Source: Bacteroidota bacterium (lineage in GTDB: Bacteria > Bacteroidota > Bacteroidia > Chitinophagales > Chitinophagaceae). From it: 9,029 nt of DNA. Numbering within the stretch: the stretch's first letter is position 1; each line of letters starts with the position of its first letter. Under the pieces are notes generated by a model. It searched no databases, was not told the origin of the DNA, and saw only the letters and a list, made by a program, of their open reading frames with translations. Location: assembly GCA_023386395.1 (NCBI GenBank), contig JAEWJV010000168.1:1-9029 (forward strand), in the 5' to 3' direction. Positions 1 to 7,633 of the stretch are shown here, one piece after another. The position numbers and the translations under genes are program-made.

Positions 1-1869
1 ATGCCGCGCCAGGCAGTTCCGTTGATCAATCCTGAAGCGCCAATTGTAGGTACAGGTTTGGAAGGCAAGGCTGCCCGCGATGCCCGTATCCAGATACATG
101 CAGATGGCGATGGTGTAGTTGAATATGTTGATGCCAAAGAAATTCATGTTCGTTACAAACGTAATGACCTTGACAGGCTGGTAAGCTTTGAAGATGACCT
201 GATAAAATATCGTTTGACTAAATTCATCAAAACAAACCAGTCAACTTCCATTATTTTAAGGCCTGCTGTAAAGAAAGGCCAGGTAGTGAAAAACGGCGAC
301 TTCCTTACTGAAGGTTATGCTACAAAAGATGGGGAACTGGCATTAGGCCGCAACCTGCAGGTAGCATTCATGCCGTGGAAAGGTTACAATTTTGAAGATG
401 CCATCGTTATAAATGAAAGAGTGGTTCGCGATGATATTTTCACTTCGATCCATATTGATGAGTTTGAACTGGAAGTGCGCGATACTAAACTGGGTGAAGA
501 AGAATTAACGCCTGATATTCCTAATGTTTCTGAAGAGGCTACAAAAGACCTTGATGAAAATGGTATTATCCGCATTGGCGCGCATGTGCGTGAAGGTGAT
601 ATTTTGATCGGAAAGATTACACCCAAAGGTGAAAGTGATCCTACACCGGAAGAAAAACTGTTACGTGCCATCTTCGGTGATAAAGCCGGCGATGCTAAAG
701 ATGCTTCTTTAAAAGCACCTAACGGAACAGAAGGTGTGGTGATTGATAAAAAGCTTTTCCAGCGCGCTAAAAAAGATAAAAATGGTAAAGTGCGTGAAAA
801 AGCTCTGCTGGAAAAAGTAGAGAAAGTTCATGAAAAGAACGTTGACGATCAGAAAGAAGTGCTGCTTGAAAAACTGCAGACACTTTTGAAAGACAAGTCT
901 TCTGCCGGTGTTACCAACAACTTTGGTGAAATGCTGGTTGGTAAAACAGCCAAATTCAATGCAAAGAATCTTGGTTCTATTGACTATCAGAATGTAAACC
1001 CATTGGGTTGGACTGGTGATGCAGACACAGATGAACTTATCAACCGCCTGCTGCACAATTACAATATAAAATACAACGAAGAGCTTGGCCGCTACAAACG
1101 CGAAAAGTTCAATATTTCTATAGGTGATGAATTGCCTGCAGGTGTATTGAAACTGGCTAAAGTTTACCTCGCCGTAAAACGTAAATTGAAAGTAGGAGAT
1201 AAAATGGCGGGCCGCCATGGAAATAAAGGTATTGTTGCCAAAATCGTTCGCGATGAAGACATGCCGTTTATGGAAGATGGTACCCCGGTTGACATTGTGC
1301 TGAACCCGCTTGGTGTACCAAGCCGTATGAACCTCGGCCAGATTTATGAAACCATTTTAGGATGGGTTGGAAAGAAGATAGGTGCCAAGTTTGCAACGCC
1401 GATATTCGACGGTGCCACAACCGATGAAATCGAAGAAAAATGTAAAGAGGCAGGTCTTCCGCCAATGGGTCATACTTACCTTTATGACGTGGAAACAGGT
1501 GAGCGTTTTCATCAGAAAGCCACAGTGGGTGTTATTTACATGCTTAAATTACACCACATGGTTGACGATAAGATGCACGCACGTTCCATTGGGCCTTACA
1601 GCTTGATTACACAGCAGCCGCTGGGTGGTAAAGCACAGTTTGGTGGCCAGCGTTTTGGTGAAATGGAGGTTTGGGCACTTGAAGCTTATGGCGCTGCCAA
1701 TATTCTGCAGGAATTGCTCACCATCAAGTCTGATGATATTATTGGCCGTGCAAAAACCTACGAGGCAATTGTAAAAGGCGATAATATTACAAGGGCCGGC
1801 GTTCCTGAATCATTCAATGTATTGGTACATGAGTTACGCGGCTTAGGCTTGGATCTCAGATTCGAATAA
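1..1869 (+). CDS. rpoB: DNA-directed RNA polymerase subunit beta (C-terminal half, 5' end outside window)
   Basis: This is the C-terminal 622 residues of the RNA polymerase beta subunit, the cytoplasmic core subunit that with beta-prime forms the catalytic cleft. The reading frame is open from base 1. The ATG there is an internal methionine, since the first residues match the middle of RpoB (MPRQAVP, then GTGLE near residue 20), so about half the protein lies upstream. Visible landmarks are the [13 protein letters not shown] segment (about 122-134), RDTKLGEEE (160-168), the invariant [12 protein letters not shown] block (399-410), whose lysines 401 and 409 contact the nascent RNA 3' end in the family, and the C-terminal clamp region with [28 protein letters not shown] (about 538-565). 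The end, [13 protein letters not shown], is a normal full-length terminus, so the 3' end is intact. A charged, lysine-rich insert (about 250-300) is part of a lineage-variable region. Oddly, rpoC does not follow; a terminator does. Confidence 0.98.
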   Translation: MPRQAVPLINPEAPIVGTGLEGKAARDARIQIHADGDGVVEYVDAKEIHVRYKRNDLDRLVSFEDDLIKYRLTKFIKTNQSTSIILRPAVKKGQVVKNGDFLTEGYATKDGELALGRNLQVAFMPWKGYNFEDAIVINERVVRDDIFTSIHIDEFELEVRDTKLGEEELTPDIPNVSEEATKDLDENGIIRIGAHVREGDILIGKITPKGESDPTPEEKLLRAIFGDKAGDAKDASLKAPNGTEGVVIDKKLFQRAKKDKNGKVREKALLEKVEKVHEKNVDDQKEVLLEKLQTLLKDKSSAGVTNNFGEMLVGKTAKFNAKNLGSIDYQNVNPLGWTGDADTDELINRLLHNYNIKYNEELGRYKREKFNISIGDELPAGVLKLAKVYLAVKRKLKVGDKMAGRHGNKGIVAKIVRDEDMPFMEDGTPVDIVLNPLGVPSRMNLGQIYETILGWVGKKIGAKFATPIFDGATTDEIEEKCKEAGLPPMGHTYLYDVETGERFHQKATVGVIYMLKLHHMVDDKMHARSIGPYSLITQQPLGGKAQFGGQRFGEMEVWALEAYGAANILQELLTIKSDDIIGRAKTYEAIVKGDNITRAGVPESFNVLVHELRGLGLDLRFE

Positions 1870-1890
1870 GTTTAAAACTTTTATATGCTT

Positions 1891-1923
1891 AAGGCTGCTT
1901 CTGAAAAGAAGCAGCCTTTTTTT
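1891..1923 (+). terminator. Intrinsic terminator of rpoB
   Basis: A perfect 11-bp stem (AAGGCTGCTTC at 1891-1901 with GAAGCAGCCTT at 1908-1918) closes a 6-nt loop (TGAAAA). It runs into seven T residues at 1917-1923. It starts 21 bp after the rpoB stop. This is a textbook Rho-independent terminator and should end the rpoB transcript before the next gene. Confidence 0.93.
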
Positions 1924-1956
1924 GTATTATTGCTTTTCTTAGCATAACCCTTAAAT

Positions 1957-3054
1957 ATGAACATTCTTTTGAGAGCTTTTTTAGCATGCATTGCAAACTT
2001 GTTATTTGTAAGCTTATATTCTCAGGATATTAATATTTATAAAAGAGATAGCACTTTTATCAGTGCATCAGAAATTAAATTAATAGATATAAATGTTAAT
2101 CATGTAGCTCCCAAGAATATTTTGCCCTTCAAAAATTTTATTTTTATTGATGTACGCGCAGATACCAGCTGTATCGGAACAAAAGTGAAGAGAATGGTAC
2201 GAAACAAAAATAAGCGCTATGATAAGATAGTTTTATTGAATGGAACTGTAACAGCGCTCGGAGATTATATCAATACACTATTTTCACCCGTGCAGGATAC
2301 AATGAATCTTGTTTGCTTTATAAAGCAATTGCGGTTAACCGAACTCGATACAGTTTACAGAAATAATAAAGGCCAAAACGGAGTATATCATAGGTTAAGA
2401 TTTTCGGTAGAATCCTATATTCAAAACAATGATTTTTATTTCCCAGCACTGCGCCTCGATACAACGATTACTTCATTTGATTTAAGAGGTAATAATTATA
2501 ATGTCCTACCAAACGTATTGCATATTTTGGTGCAAAAAGCATCCTTACTTAATATAAAACGATGTCTGGCAAAGCATGCTTACAAATCTGATCAAATTCA
2601 AAATAGATATTCACAAAGATTTTACCTGCCTGTTTTAACAGATTTAGAATTAAAAAAAGGGGTGTACAGATCTTTTGCTGAATTTATTAATAATAATCCT
2701 TCTGTTCCTGAATATGAATTTATAAAAGATAAGGTGGCGACTATATTATATACTAAAGATAACTCAGGCAAATTTGTGCCGGAGATGAGTGCAGTTGGTT
2801 TTTGCGATGGTAAAATAATTTGGTTAAATGTGAGGAATACTTTGCGCCCCTTGATACGTCAACAAAATACATTTGCATTTGTTTTTGAAAAGAATATTTC
2901 ACAAAGCCGGCCACAAATTCATTCTATTGATATGAGTTCTGTCCAAACAGCAAGCGCCTCTTTGTTAGCGGCAGCATTATCGGAAATAATAGAAAACAAA
3001 CAAACCCGAAGATTTGTATATGAACTTGATTTAGAAAGTAGGATTTGTTATTAG
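1957..3054 (+). CDS. Secreted protein of unknown function, 365 aa
   Basis: I do not recognise a named family. Residues 1-23 form a signal peptide: MNILLRAF, a hydrophobic core, and a likely cleavage near SLYSQ-D. There is no lipobox cysteine at the cleavage site and no later obvious membrane helix, so a periplasmic or exported location is inferred. The mature protein is beta-rich looking, with many Asn, Ile and aromatic residues. Two stretches, KKGVYRSFAEF (233-243) followed by NNNPSV, and GFCDGKIIWLN (281-291), resemble a pattern I recall from uncharacterised Bacteroidota exported proteins; this is memory, not a search. Cysteines occur at 72, 120, 203, 283 and 364. The start at 1957 is supported by the signal peptide immediately following it. 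The gene is visibly more AT-rich than rpoB (frequent AAT, ATA, TTA codons), which could mean relaxed selection or transfer. It lies just beyond the rpoB terminator; a weak promoter candidate is TATTATTG at 1925-1932, one mismatch from TAnnTTTG and without a -33 element. Confidence 0.8.
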   Translation: MNILLRAFLACIANLLFVSLYSQDINIYKRDSTFISASEIKLIDINVNHVAPKNILPFKNFIFIDVRADTSCIGTKVKRMVRNKNKRYDKIVLLNGTVTALGDYINTLFSPVQDTMNLVCFIKQLRLTELDTVYRNNKGQNGVYHRLRFSVESYIQNNDFYFPALRLDTTITSFDLRGNNYNVLPNVLHILVQKASLLNIKRCLAKHAYKSDQIQNRYSQRFYLPVLTDLELKKGVYRSFAEFINNNPSVPEYEFIKDKVATILYTKDNSGKFVPEMSAVGFCDGKIIWLNVRNTLRPLIRQQNTFAFVFEKNISQSRPQIHSIDMSSVQTASASLLAAALSEIIENKQTRRFVYELDLESRICY

Positions 3055-3081
3055 CGCGCATCCAGCTTTGCTGTATGTTTG
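3051..3081 (+). promoter_or_regulatory. Bacteroidota-type promoter for the DUF4268 gene
   Basis: TATGTTTG at 3074-3081 fits the Bacteroidota -7 consensus TAnnTTTG exactly. TTAG at 3051-3054 stands 19 bp upstream, where a TTG-type -33 element is expected, but it matches that only partly. Transcription would begin near 3088, leaving a leader of about 23 nt before the ATG at 3111. The -33 element overlaps the stop codon of the preceding gene. Confidence 0.6.
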
Positions 3082-3110
3082 AATATTTATGTAAACCTTA
3101 TAACATTTTC

Positions 3111-3572
3111 ATGTATTCAAAACAGCAGGCCGCGCAATTAAAGCAACAGTTCTGGACAGCCTTGGGCCAGTATATGCAACCTGTTTTATCTGCTGAAGGT
3201 GAACGGATAAACTGGATAAATTATAAAACCGGTGAGAAAGACATTTATTTCAGGATGCAGGCTCATAACAAAAAGGCTTTCATAGCAATTGAGTTAACGC
3301 ATAAAGATGCCGACTTGCAGGCTTTGTATTTTGAGCAGTTTAAGCAATTGCAATCACTGCTGAATGAAGCATTAAATGAAGAATGGATATGGCAGTTACA
3401 CGCGCATGATGAACATGGCAAATACATCAGCCGTATTTATACTGAACTCAATGAGGTTAGTGTTTTTAAGCAGGAAGATTGGCCGCAACTCATTTCGTTC
3501 TTTAAACCCCGCATTACCGCCTTGGATCAATTCTGGAGCACAGCAAAACATGTATTTGAAGCGCTGCGGTGA
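3111..3572 (+). CDS. DUF4268 family protein, 153 aa
   Basis: This small soluble protein resembles the DUF4268 family, common in Bacteroidota and of unknown biochemical role. Recognisable features are the start MYSKQQAAQLKQQFW, the central INWINYKTGEKDIYFRM (about residues 33-49) followed by AFIAIELTHKD, then EEWIWQL, and a C-terminal stretch with DWPQLISFFKPRI and a final FEALR. There is no signal peptide or membrane segment, so it is probably cytoplasmic. The frame is open back to a TTG at 3045, but I chose the ATG at 3111. Homologues as I remember them begin MYSK, the 22 upstream codons look non-coding, and a good promoter (-7 at 3074-3081) lies inside that extension. The gene appears monocistronic and converges on the thiolase gene. 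The family assignment is from memory of the motif order and is fairly secure; function is unknown. Confidence 0.85.
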   Translation: MYSKQQAAQLKQQFWTALGQYMQPVLSAEGERINWINYKTGEKDIYFRMQAHNKKAFIAIELTHKDADLQALYFEQFKQLQSLLNEALNEEWIWQLHAHDEHGKYISRIYTELNEVSVFKQEDWPQLISFFKPRITALDQFWSTAKHVFEALR

Positions 3573-3618
3573 TTATAAATTTATATAGCTTGCTTAAGCT
3601 GTGTAAATCAGCAGTAAT

Positions 3619-3675
3619 CAATGCTCAATATTCAAAACACAATTAGCCTACTTGTTATTTGAATATTGAGTATTG
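3619..3675. repeat. Long imperfect inverted repeat between convergent genes
   Basis: The left arm CAATGCTCAATATTCAAA (3619-3636) pairs with TTTGAATATTGAGTATTG (3658-3675) over 18 bp, with a single G-T wobble. After a 2-nt mismatch, an inner 4-bp stem (ACAA 3639-3642 with TTGT 3652-3655) closes a 9-nt loop. Neither strand has a T-tract following the stem, so it is not a canonical intrinsic terminator, though its position between the DUF4268 and thiolase genes would suit a bidirectional 3'-end structure. The core TTGAATATT recurs at 3681-3689. It could instead be a dispersed intergenic palindrome. Confidence 0.75.
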
Positions 3676-3691
3676 TATTGTTGAATATTTA

Positions 3692-3721
3692 CAGATATCT
3701 GAATAGACAATATAATGTCTA
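3692..3721. repeat. Two short palindromes at the thiolase 3' end
   Basis: CAGATATCTG at 3692-3701 is a perfect 10-bp palindrome. TAGACA (3704-3709) and TGTCTA (3716-3721) form a 6-bp hairpin with a 6-nt loop (ATATAA), and the second arm contains the stop codon of the minus-strand thiolase gene (3719-3721). With the larger inverted repeat alongside, this gap is unusually rich in symmetry. Short palindromes are expected by chance in AT-rich DNA, so function is uncertain. Confidence 0.45.
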
Positions 3722-4894
3722 CAAATTCTCAATAATCCCCGCTACGCCCTGGCCGCCGCCCACGCAGGCTGTAACCAACCCGTATTTTTTATTGAGGCGT
3801 TTCATATCATGCAATATCTGCACCGTTAATTTACAGCCGGTGCATCCTAAAGGATGTCCGAGCGCAATAGCGCCGCCATTTATATTTACAATATCCTGGT
3901 TTAATCCAAGCTCCCTTATTACGGCAAGTGATTGCGATGCAAACGCTTCATTCAGCTCAATCAAATCAATATCGCTTAAATTCATGTCAGCCCGCTTCAA
4001 AACCTTTGGTACTGCTGCCACAGGGCCAATTCCCATAATCCGCGGATGCACGCCTGCAGAAACGCAATTAATCAAACGACCCATTGGTTTCAGGCCTAAT
4101 TCGTTCATCATTTTTTCACCCATTACAATTACAAAGGCTGCACCGTCGCTGGTTTGGGAAGAGTTGCCTGCGGTTACGCTGCCGTTTTGCGCAAATGCCG
4201 GCTTGAGTTTGGCTAATGCTCCCATTGTTGTGTCAGCACGAACGCCCTCATCTGTATCAACCGTATTCGTTTTTGTTTTGCGCTTGTTCTTTTCATCCAC
4301 ATATACCTGCTCAACATTAATGGGCAAAATGCCGCTCTTAAAATGACCTTCCTCAATTGCTTTCTTTGCTTTCTGGTGCGACCTGAGTGCGAATGCATCC
4401 TGGTCTTCACGGCTTACATTAAATTCTTTGGCAACAGCTTCTGCTGTTAAGCCCATACTTAAGTAATAGTCAGGATCATCTTTGGCTATGGAATAGGCAG
4501 GCACTGTTTTCCAACCGGCTGTTGGCACCAGGCTCATACTTTCTGTGCCACCCGCAATAATGCAATCTGCCATACCTGTTCTTATTTTGGCAGTTGCAAT
4601 GGCGATGGTTTCCAATCCGCTGGCGCAATAGCGGTTTACTGTTACGCCCGGCACTTCAATGCCCAACGCCCTTGCAGCAATGATACGCCCGAACTGTAAA
4701 CCCTGTTCAGCTTCCGGAACGGCGTTGCCCACAATTACATCATCAATACGCTGTGCTTCAAGCTGTGGCACAGTAGCCATCAATCCTTTTATTACATCAA
4801 TGGCAAGGTCATCAGGCCTGTAAAATCTAAAACCACCTCTTTTACTTTTTGTAACGGCTGTGCGATAACCGGCGATAATATAGGCTTCCTGCAT
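3719..4894 (-). CDS. fadA: Acetyl-CoA acyltransferase (3-ketoacyl-CoA thiolase), 391 aa
   Basis: This is a thiolase that cleaves 3-ketoacyl-CoA with CoA to give acetyl-CoA and a shortened acyl-CoA, the last step of fatty-acid beta-oxidation, in the cytoplasm. All active-site elements are visible: nucleophile Cys90 in NRYCASGLE, NEAF (315-318), catalytic His347 in GHPLG, and Cys377 in CVGGGQG. Length is normal for the family (about 390 residues). I chose the ATG at 4894 (MQEAYIIAGYRTAV), which is where thiolases normally begin. An upstream in-frame ATG at 4939 would add 15 residues unlike the family and would run through a good promoter. Cys354 in HPLGCTGCK replaces the alanine more usual there. 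The closeness to FadA-type rather than biosynthetic acetyl-CoA acetyltransferase is judged from overall sequence; a FadB or FadJ partner is not in the window, so it must be encoded elsewhere. It stands alone on the minus strand, divergent from the comM-type gene. Confidence 0.94.
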   Translation of the reverse strand: MQEAYIIAGYRTAVTKSKRGGFRFYRPDDLAIDVIKGLMATVPQLEAQRIDDVIVGNAVPEAEQGLQFGRIIAARALGIEVPGVTVNRYCASGLETIAIATAKIRTGMADCIIAGGTESMSLVPTAGWKTVPAYSIAKDDPDYYLSMGLTAEAVAKEFNVSREDQDAFALRSHQKAKKAIEEGHFKSGILPINVEQVYVDEKNKRKTKTNTVDTDEGVRADTTMGALAKLKPAFAQNGSVTAGNSSQTSDGAAFVIVMGEKMMNELGLKPMGRLINCVSAGVHPRIMGIGPVAAVPKVLKRADMNLSDIDLIELNEAFASQSLAVIRELGLNQDIVNINGGAIALGHPLGCTGCKLTVQILHDMKRLNKKYGLVTACVGGGQGVAGIIENL

Positions 4895-4912
4895 AAAATA
4901 TATTTGAGAAAC

Positions 4913-4943
4913 CAAAAGTAATAAAAGTTGTTTATGCAACTAA
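4913..4943 (-). promoter_or_regulatory. Bacteroidota-type promoter for the thiolase gene
   Basis: Read on the minus strand, TACTTTTG (4920 down to 4913) matches the TAnnTTTG -7 consensus exactly. Upstream, TTAG (4943-4940) lies 19 bp away; a better TTG (4939-4937) lies only 16 bp away. Transcription would start near 4906, giving a leader of about a dozen bases before the ATG at 4894. This placement supports the shorter start of the thiolase. Confidence 0.6.
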
Positions 4944-5064
4944 ATGCTGGTTGTTCAGATTACTTTAAATTTTTGATGGAATATTTTAAATTAAAGGGCT
5001 TCAATATTTACGTATGATGCACGTATATTTATAAATAAATTTCAAAGCCTATACCTTTATTTAT

Positions 5065-6609
5065 ATGCTGGTTAAAACTTTTGGAAGCGCTGTTTATGGC
5101 GTTGAAGCAATCACCATAACTATTGAAGTGAATGTTAGTGCCGGCCAGCATTACACTATTGTTGGCCTGCCCGATAATGCTGTAAAAGAAAGTTTGCAGC
5201 GCATGGAAAGTGCCATTAAAACCAATGACTGGTATATGCCACGCATAAAGATCGTGGTAAATCTTGCGCCTGCTGATATAAAAAAGAGTGGTTCTGCTTT
5301 TGATCTTCCCATAGCGATTGGCGTGCTTGGCGCCAGTGAACAAATTGAGGAACCGGAACGCCTGGCTGAATATATTATTATGGGTGAATTAAGTTTAGAT
5401 GGAACAGTTCGCCCCATAAAAGGCGCTTTGCCTATTGCTATACAGGCAAGAAAAGAAGGCTTTAAAGGATTGATCGTTCCCAAAGCCAATGAACGGGAAG
5501 CAGGCATGGTAAATAACTTAAAAGTTTATGGTGTAAATCATATAAAAGAAGTGGTGGAATTTTTTAAAGATGAAAGTTCTTTAAAACCTGTTGAAGTAAA
5601 TACGCGGGAAGAATTTTTTGATGCCCAGCAACAGTTTGATGTTGATTTTAATGATGTAAAAGGACAGGAAAATATAAAACGTGCTTTGGAAATTGCTGCG
5701 GCCGGTGGCCATAACGCTATATTGATTGGCCCGCCCGGTGCAGGCAAGACCATGCTGGCGCGAAGGCTGCCAACCATTCTTCCGCCATTGAGTTTATATG
5801 AAGCGCTGGAAACAACAAAAATCCATAGCGTAGCGGGAAAGTTGCCGGAGAACAGTTCTTTAATTAGCAGGCGGCCATTCCGTTCTCCCCATCATACTAT
5901 CAGTGATGTGGCATTGGTGGGCGGCGGCGGTATTCCGCAACCGGGTGAAATTTCCCTGGCGCATAACGGCGTTTTGTTTTTGGATGAGCTACCTGAATTT
6001 AAGCGCACGGTTTTAGAAGTAATGCGCCAGCCGATGGAAGAAAGAAAAGTAAGTATATCAAGGGCAAAAGTGGCCGTAGATTTCCCGGCGAGTTTTATGC
6101 TCATCGCTTCTATGAACCCATGCCCCTGTGGTTTTTATAACCATCCTGACAGAGAGTGCACCTGCCCGCCCGGTGCTGTTCAGAAATATCTTAATAAAAT
6201 TTCCGGGCCATTATTGGACCGCATCGACCTGCATGTGGAAGTAACACCGGTTGCCTTTAGTGAATTAAGCAATACGCAGGCAAAAGGCGAATCTTCTTCA
6301 GTTATCCGGGAGCGGGTAATAAGAGCAAGAGAAATTCAGACGGAAAGATATAAGGAGATTGAAGGTATGTATGCCAATGCACAAATGAGCAGCAAGCAGC
6401 TAAGGGAAATTTGTGTAATCAATACAGCCGGTGAAAACCTGTTGAAACGTGCTATGGAAAAACTAAATTTATCTGCCCGCGCTTATGACCGCATATTAAA
6501 GGTAAGCCGCACCGTTGCCGATCTTTCCGGCAGTGCTGATATAAAGGTGGAACATCTTGCCGAAGCTATTCAATACAGGAGTTTAGACAGGGAAGGCTGG
6601 GCAGGATAA
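5065..6609 (+). CDS. comM: YifB/ComM family Mg chelatase-like AAA+ ATPase, 514 aa
   Basis: This is a full-length member of the YifB/ComM family, hexameric AAA+ ATPases related to magnesium chelatase subunit I. In naturally competent bacteria ComM is a helicase that promotes branch migration during integration of incoming DNA; whether this organism is competent is unknown. Residues 1-165 form the N-terminal domain, related to the Lon protease fold (GLPDNAVKES at 34-43, GSAFDLPIA at 76-84). The ATPase core follows: Walker A GPPGAGKT (222-229), Walker B VLFLDE (303-308), sensor-1 region ASMNPCPCG (348-356), and GPLLDRIDLH (381-390). A four-cysteine set (353, 355, 365, 367) is seen in many YifB proteins and could bind metal. 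The C-terminal helical domain has SARAYDRILKVSRTVADL (about 470-487), including the sensor-2 arginine region. The ATG at 5065 gives the usual MLVKTFGSAVYG start. Upstream -7 candidates (TATATTTA at 5024, TACCTTTA at 5052) are imperfect. It appears monocistronic. Confidence 0.95.
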   Translation: MLVKTFGSAVYGVEAITITIEVNVSAGQHYTIVGLPDNAVKESLQRMESAIKTNDWYMPRIKIVVNLAPADIKKSGSAFDLPIAIGVLGASEQIEEPERLAEYIIMGELSLDGTVRPIKGALPIAIQARKEGFKGLIVPKANEREAGMVNNLKVYGVNHIKEVVEFFKDESSLKPVEVNTREEFFDAQQQFDVDFNDVKGQENIKRALEIAAAGGHNAILIGPPGAGKTMLARRLPTILPPLSLYEALETTKIHSVAGKLPENSSLISRRPFRSPHHTISDVALVGGGGIPQPGEISLAHNGVLFLDELPEFKRTVLEVMRQPMEERKVSISRAKVAVDFPASFMLIASMNPCPCGFYNHPDRECTCPPGAVQKYLNKISGPLLDRIDLHVEVTPVAFSELSNTQAKGESSSVIRERVIRAREIQTERYKEIEGMYANAQMSSKQLREICVINTAGENLLKRAMEKLNLSARAYDRILKVSRTVADLSGSADIKVEHLAEAIQYRSLDREGWAG

Positions 6610-6783
6610 GAAGCAGTATCACATAATACTGGGTATCGAAACAGAATGCAAAGCGTAGTCAGTAATCTGGTAAAGGCAGGCTTGCAGCACATGTTTTATT
6701 CCCTGAAATACTCCGATGGTATTATATACAGTAAACTGTTTGCCGGCTTTTAAGCAATTATTTTTTCAGCAGTATCAATCATT

Positions 6784-6791
6784 TATCTTTA
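6784..6791 (+). promoter_or_regulatory. Possible -7 element for the DJ-1/PfpI gene
   Basis: TATCTTTA differs from the Bacteroidota TAnnTTTG element only at the last base and lies 42 bp before the ATG at 6834. No convincing -33 TTG sits 19 bp upstream (the sequence there is a T-run). It is the best candidate in the 6610-6833 gap, but weak. Confidence 0.3.
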
Positions 6792-6833
6792 GCCCGTAAA
6801 ATTGCATTTAATTATAGTTTGCAAATTATCGCT

Positions 6834-7388
6834 ATGCCAGAAAAAATACTCATCATTACCGGAGATGCCGGCGAAAGTTTTGAAATATTGTATGCCAACC
6901 ACAGGCTGAGGGAAGCCGGCTATGTGCCGGTTATAGCAGCGCCCGCTGTAAAAAGAATGAACCTTGTAATGCATGATTTTGAACCCGGCTGGGATACTTA
7001 CCTGGAAAGAAAAGGTTATTTAATAACATCTGACATTTCTTTTGACGATGTAAACACTGCTGATTATACAGCCGTTCTTATGCCCGGCGGAAGAGCGCCG
7101 GAATACCTGCGCAATGACGAACGCGTTATAAAAATTGTAAAGGAGTTTTATGATGCAGGTAAATATGTGTTTGCTATATGCCATGGAACGCAGATATTGG
7201 TAACGGCAGGGCTTGTAGATAAAAGAAATATTGCATGTTATGAACATGTAAAATCTGAAGTGGAAGCCTGCGGCGGCATATATGTAAAAAATGATGAAGC
7301 CGTTCAGGATGGAAGAATTGTAACAGGCAAAACCTGGCAATCGCATCCTGAATTTTATAAAATAGTATTTAGTTGCCTGGAAAATTGA
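6834..7388 (+). CDS. DJ-1/PfpI family protein (peptidase C56-like), 184 aa
   Basis: This is a compact single-domain member of the DJ-1/PfpI superfamily (class I glutamine amidotransferase-like fold). Family members include protein/nucleotide deglycases, glyoxalase-type enzymes and the PfpI protease; the exact reaction here cannot be told from sequence. Visible signatures are the N-terminal KILIITGDAGESFE with the conserved glutamate (E14), HDFEPGWDTY (47-56), MPGGRAPEYLRND (83-95), and the nucleophile elbow AICHGTQ with Cys116 followed by His117. GGIYV (147-151) and VTGKTWQSHPEF (about 163-174) complete the family pattern. No signal peptide is present, so it is cytoplasmic. The frame extends back to a TTG at 6819, but the ATG at 6834 gives the typical family start one residue before the first beta strand. 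It is separated by 224 bp from the comM-type gene and by 245 bp from the Kelch gene, so it is probably its own transcription unit. Confidence 0.92.
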   Translation: MPEKILIITGDAGESFEILYANHRLREAGYVPVIAAPAVKRMNLVMHDFEPGWDTYLERKGYLITSDISFDDVNTADYTAVLMPGGRAPEYLRNDERVIKIVKEFYDAGKYVFAICHGTQILVTAGLVDKRNIACYEHVKSEVEACGGIYVKNDEAVQDGRIVTGKTWQSHPEFYKIVFSCLEN

Positions 7389-7563
7389 AGCGCAAGGATA
7401 TTACCTCATTTAGCACCGGCAAAAGTCTATTCCGCCTTGCCTGATTCCTGTTTTTAAATAAATTATTCCGGTAGTTTATAATCAAAAGTAGGAACCTGCG
7501 GGCGAACGGATTTCTGTATATAGCTAACTTTTTATTGCTAAAAATTATCTGGTTTTAGTTTCT

Positions 7564-7593
7564 TCTGTTTATTGCCTGTTAACTATAACTTTG
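7564..7593 (+). promoter_or_regulatory. Bacteroidota-type promoter for the LamG-Kelch gene
   Basis: TAACTTTG at 7586-7593 matches TAnnTTTG exactly. TCTG at 7564-7567, 18 bp upstream, is a one-mismatch fit to a TTTG -33 element. Transcription would begin near 7600, about 34 nt before the ATG at 7634. Apart from this, the gap 7389-7633 shows no gene, RNA or repeat I can support. Confidence 0.55.
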
Positions 7594-7633
7594 GGTATTC
7601 TGCAACTGCTGGTTTTTATTATAACGCTTAAAG

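Noticed and set aside
709..1218. A 169-codon minus-strand frame inside rpoB
   Set aside because: It lies wholly antisense to strongly conserved rpoB sequence and has the composition of a shadow frame with no recognisable domain.
3045..3110. TTG-initiated N-terminal extension of the DUF4268 protein overlapping the preceding gene by 10 bp
   Set aside because: The extension does not resemble the family and contains a promoter match; the ATG at 3111 fits better.
3666..4346. A 226-codon plus-strand frame antisense to the thiolase
   Set aside because: The minus-strand thiolase has complete catalytic motifs; the plus-strand product is proline- and serine-rich shadow sequence without family resemblance.
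5024..5059. TATATTTA (5024) and TACCTTTA (5052) as -7 elements for the comM-type gene
   Set aside because: Each misses the final G of the consensus, neither has a good -33, and the second would give an essentially leaderless transcript. I could not choose between them.
6614..6631. CAGTAT/ATACTG hairpin just after the comM-type stop codon, considered as a terminator
   Set aside because: The stem has only 6 bp and no T-tract follows, so it does not support intrinsic termination.
6646..6753. A 35-codon frame with ATG start and TAA stop in the gap between the comM-type and DJ-1 genes
   Set aside because: It has no recognisable motif, promoter or ribosome-binding site, and a frame of this length is expected by chance. 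Conservation in relatives would be needed to revive it.
7392..7440. GCAAGG and CCTTGC arms downstream of the DJ-1 gene, considered as a terminator
   Set aside because: The arms are 6 bp with a 37-nt loop and no T-run directly after; chance pairing is more likely.
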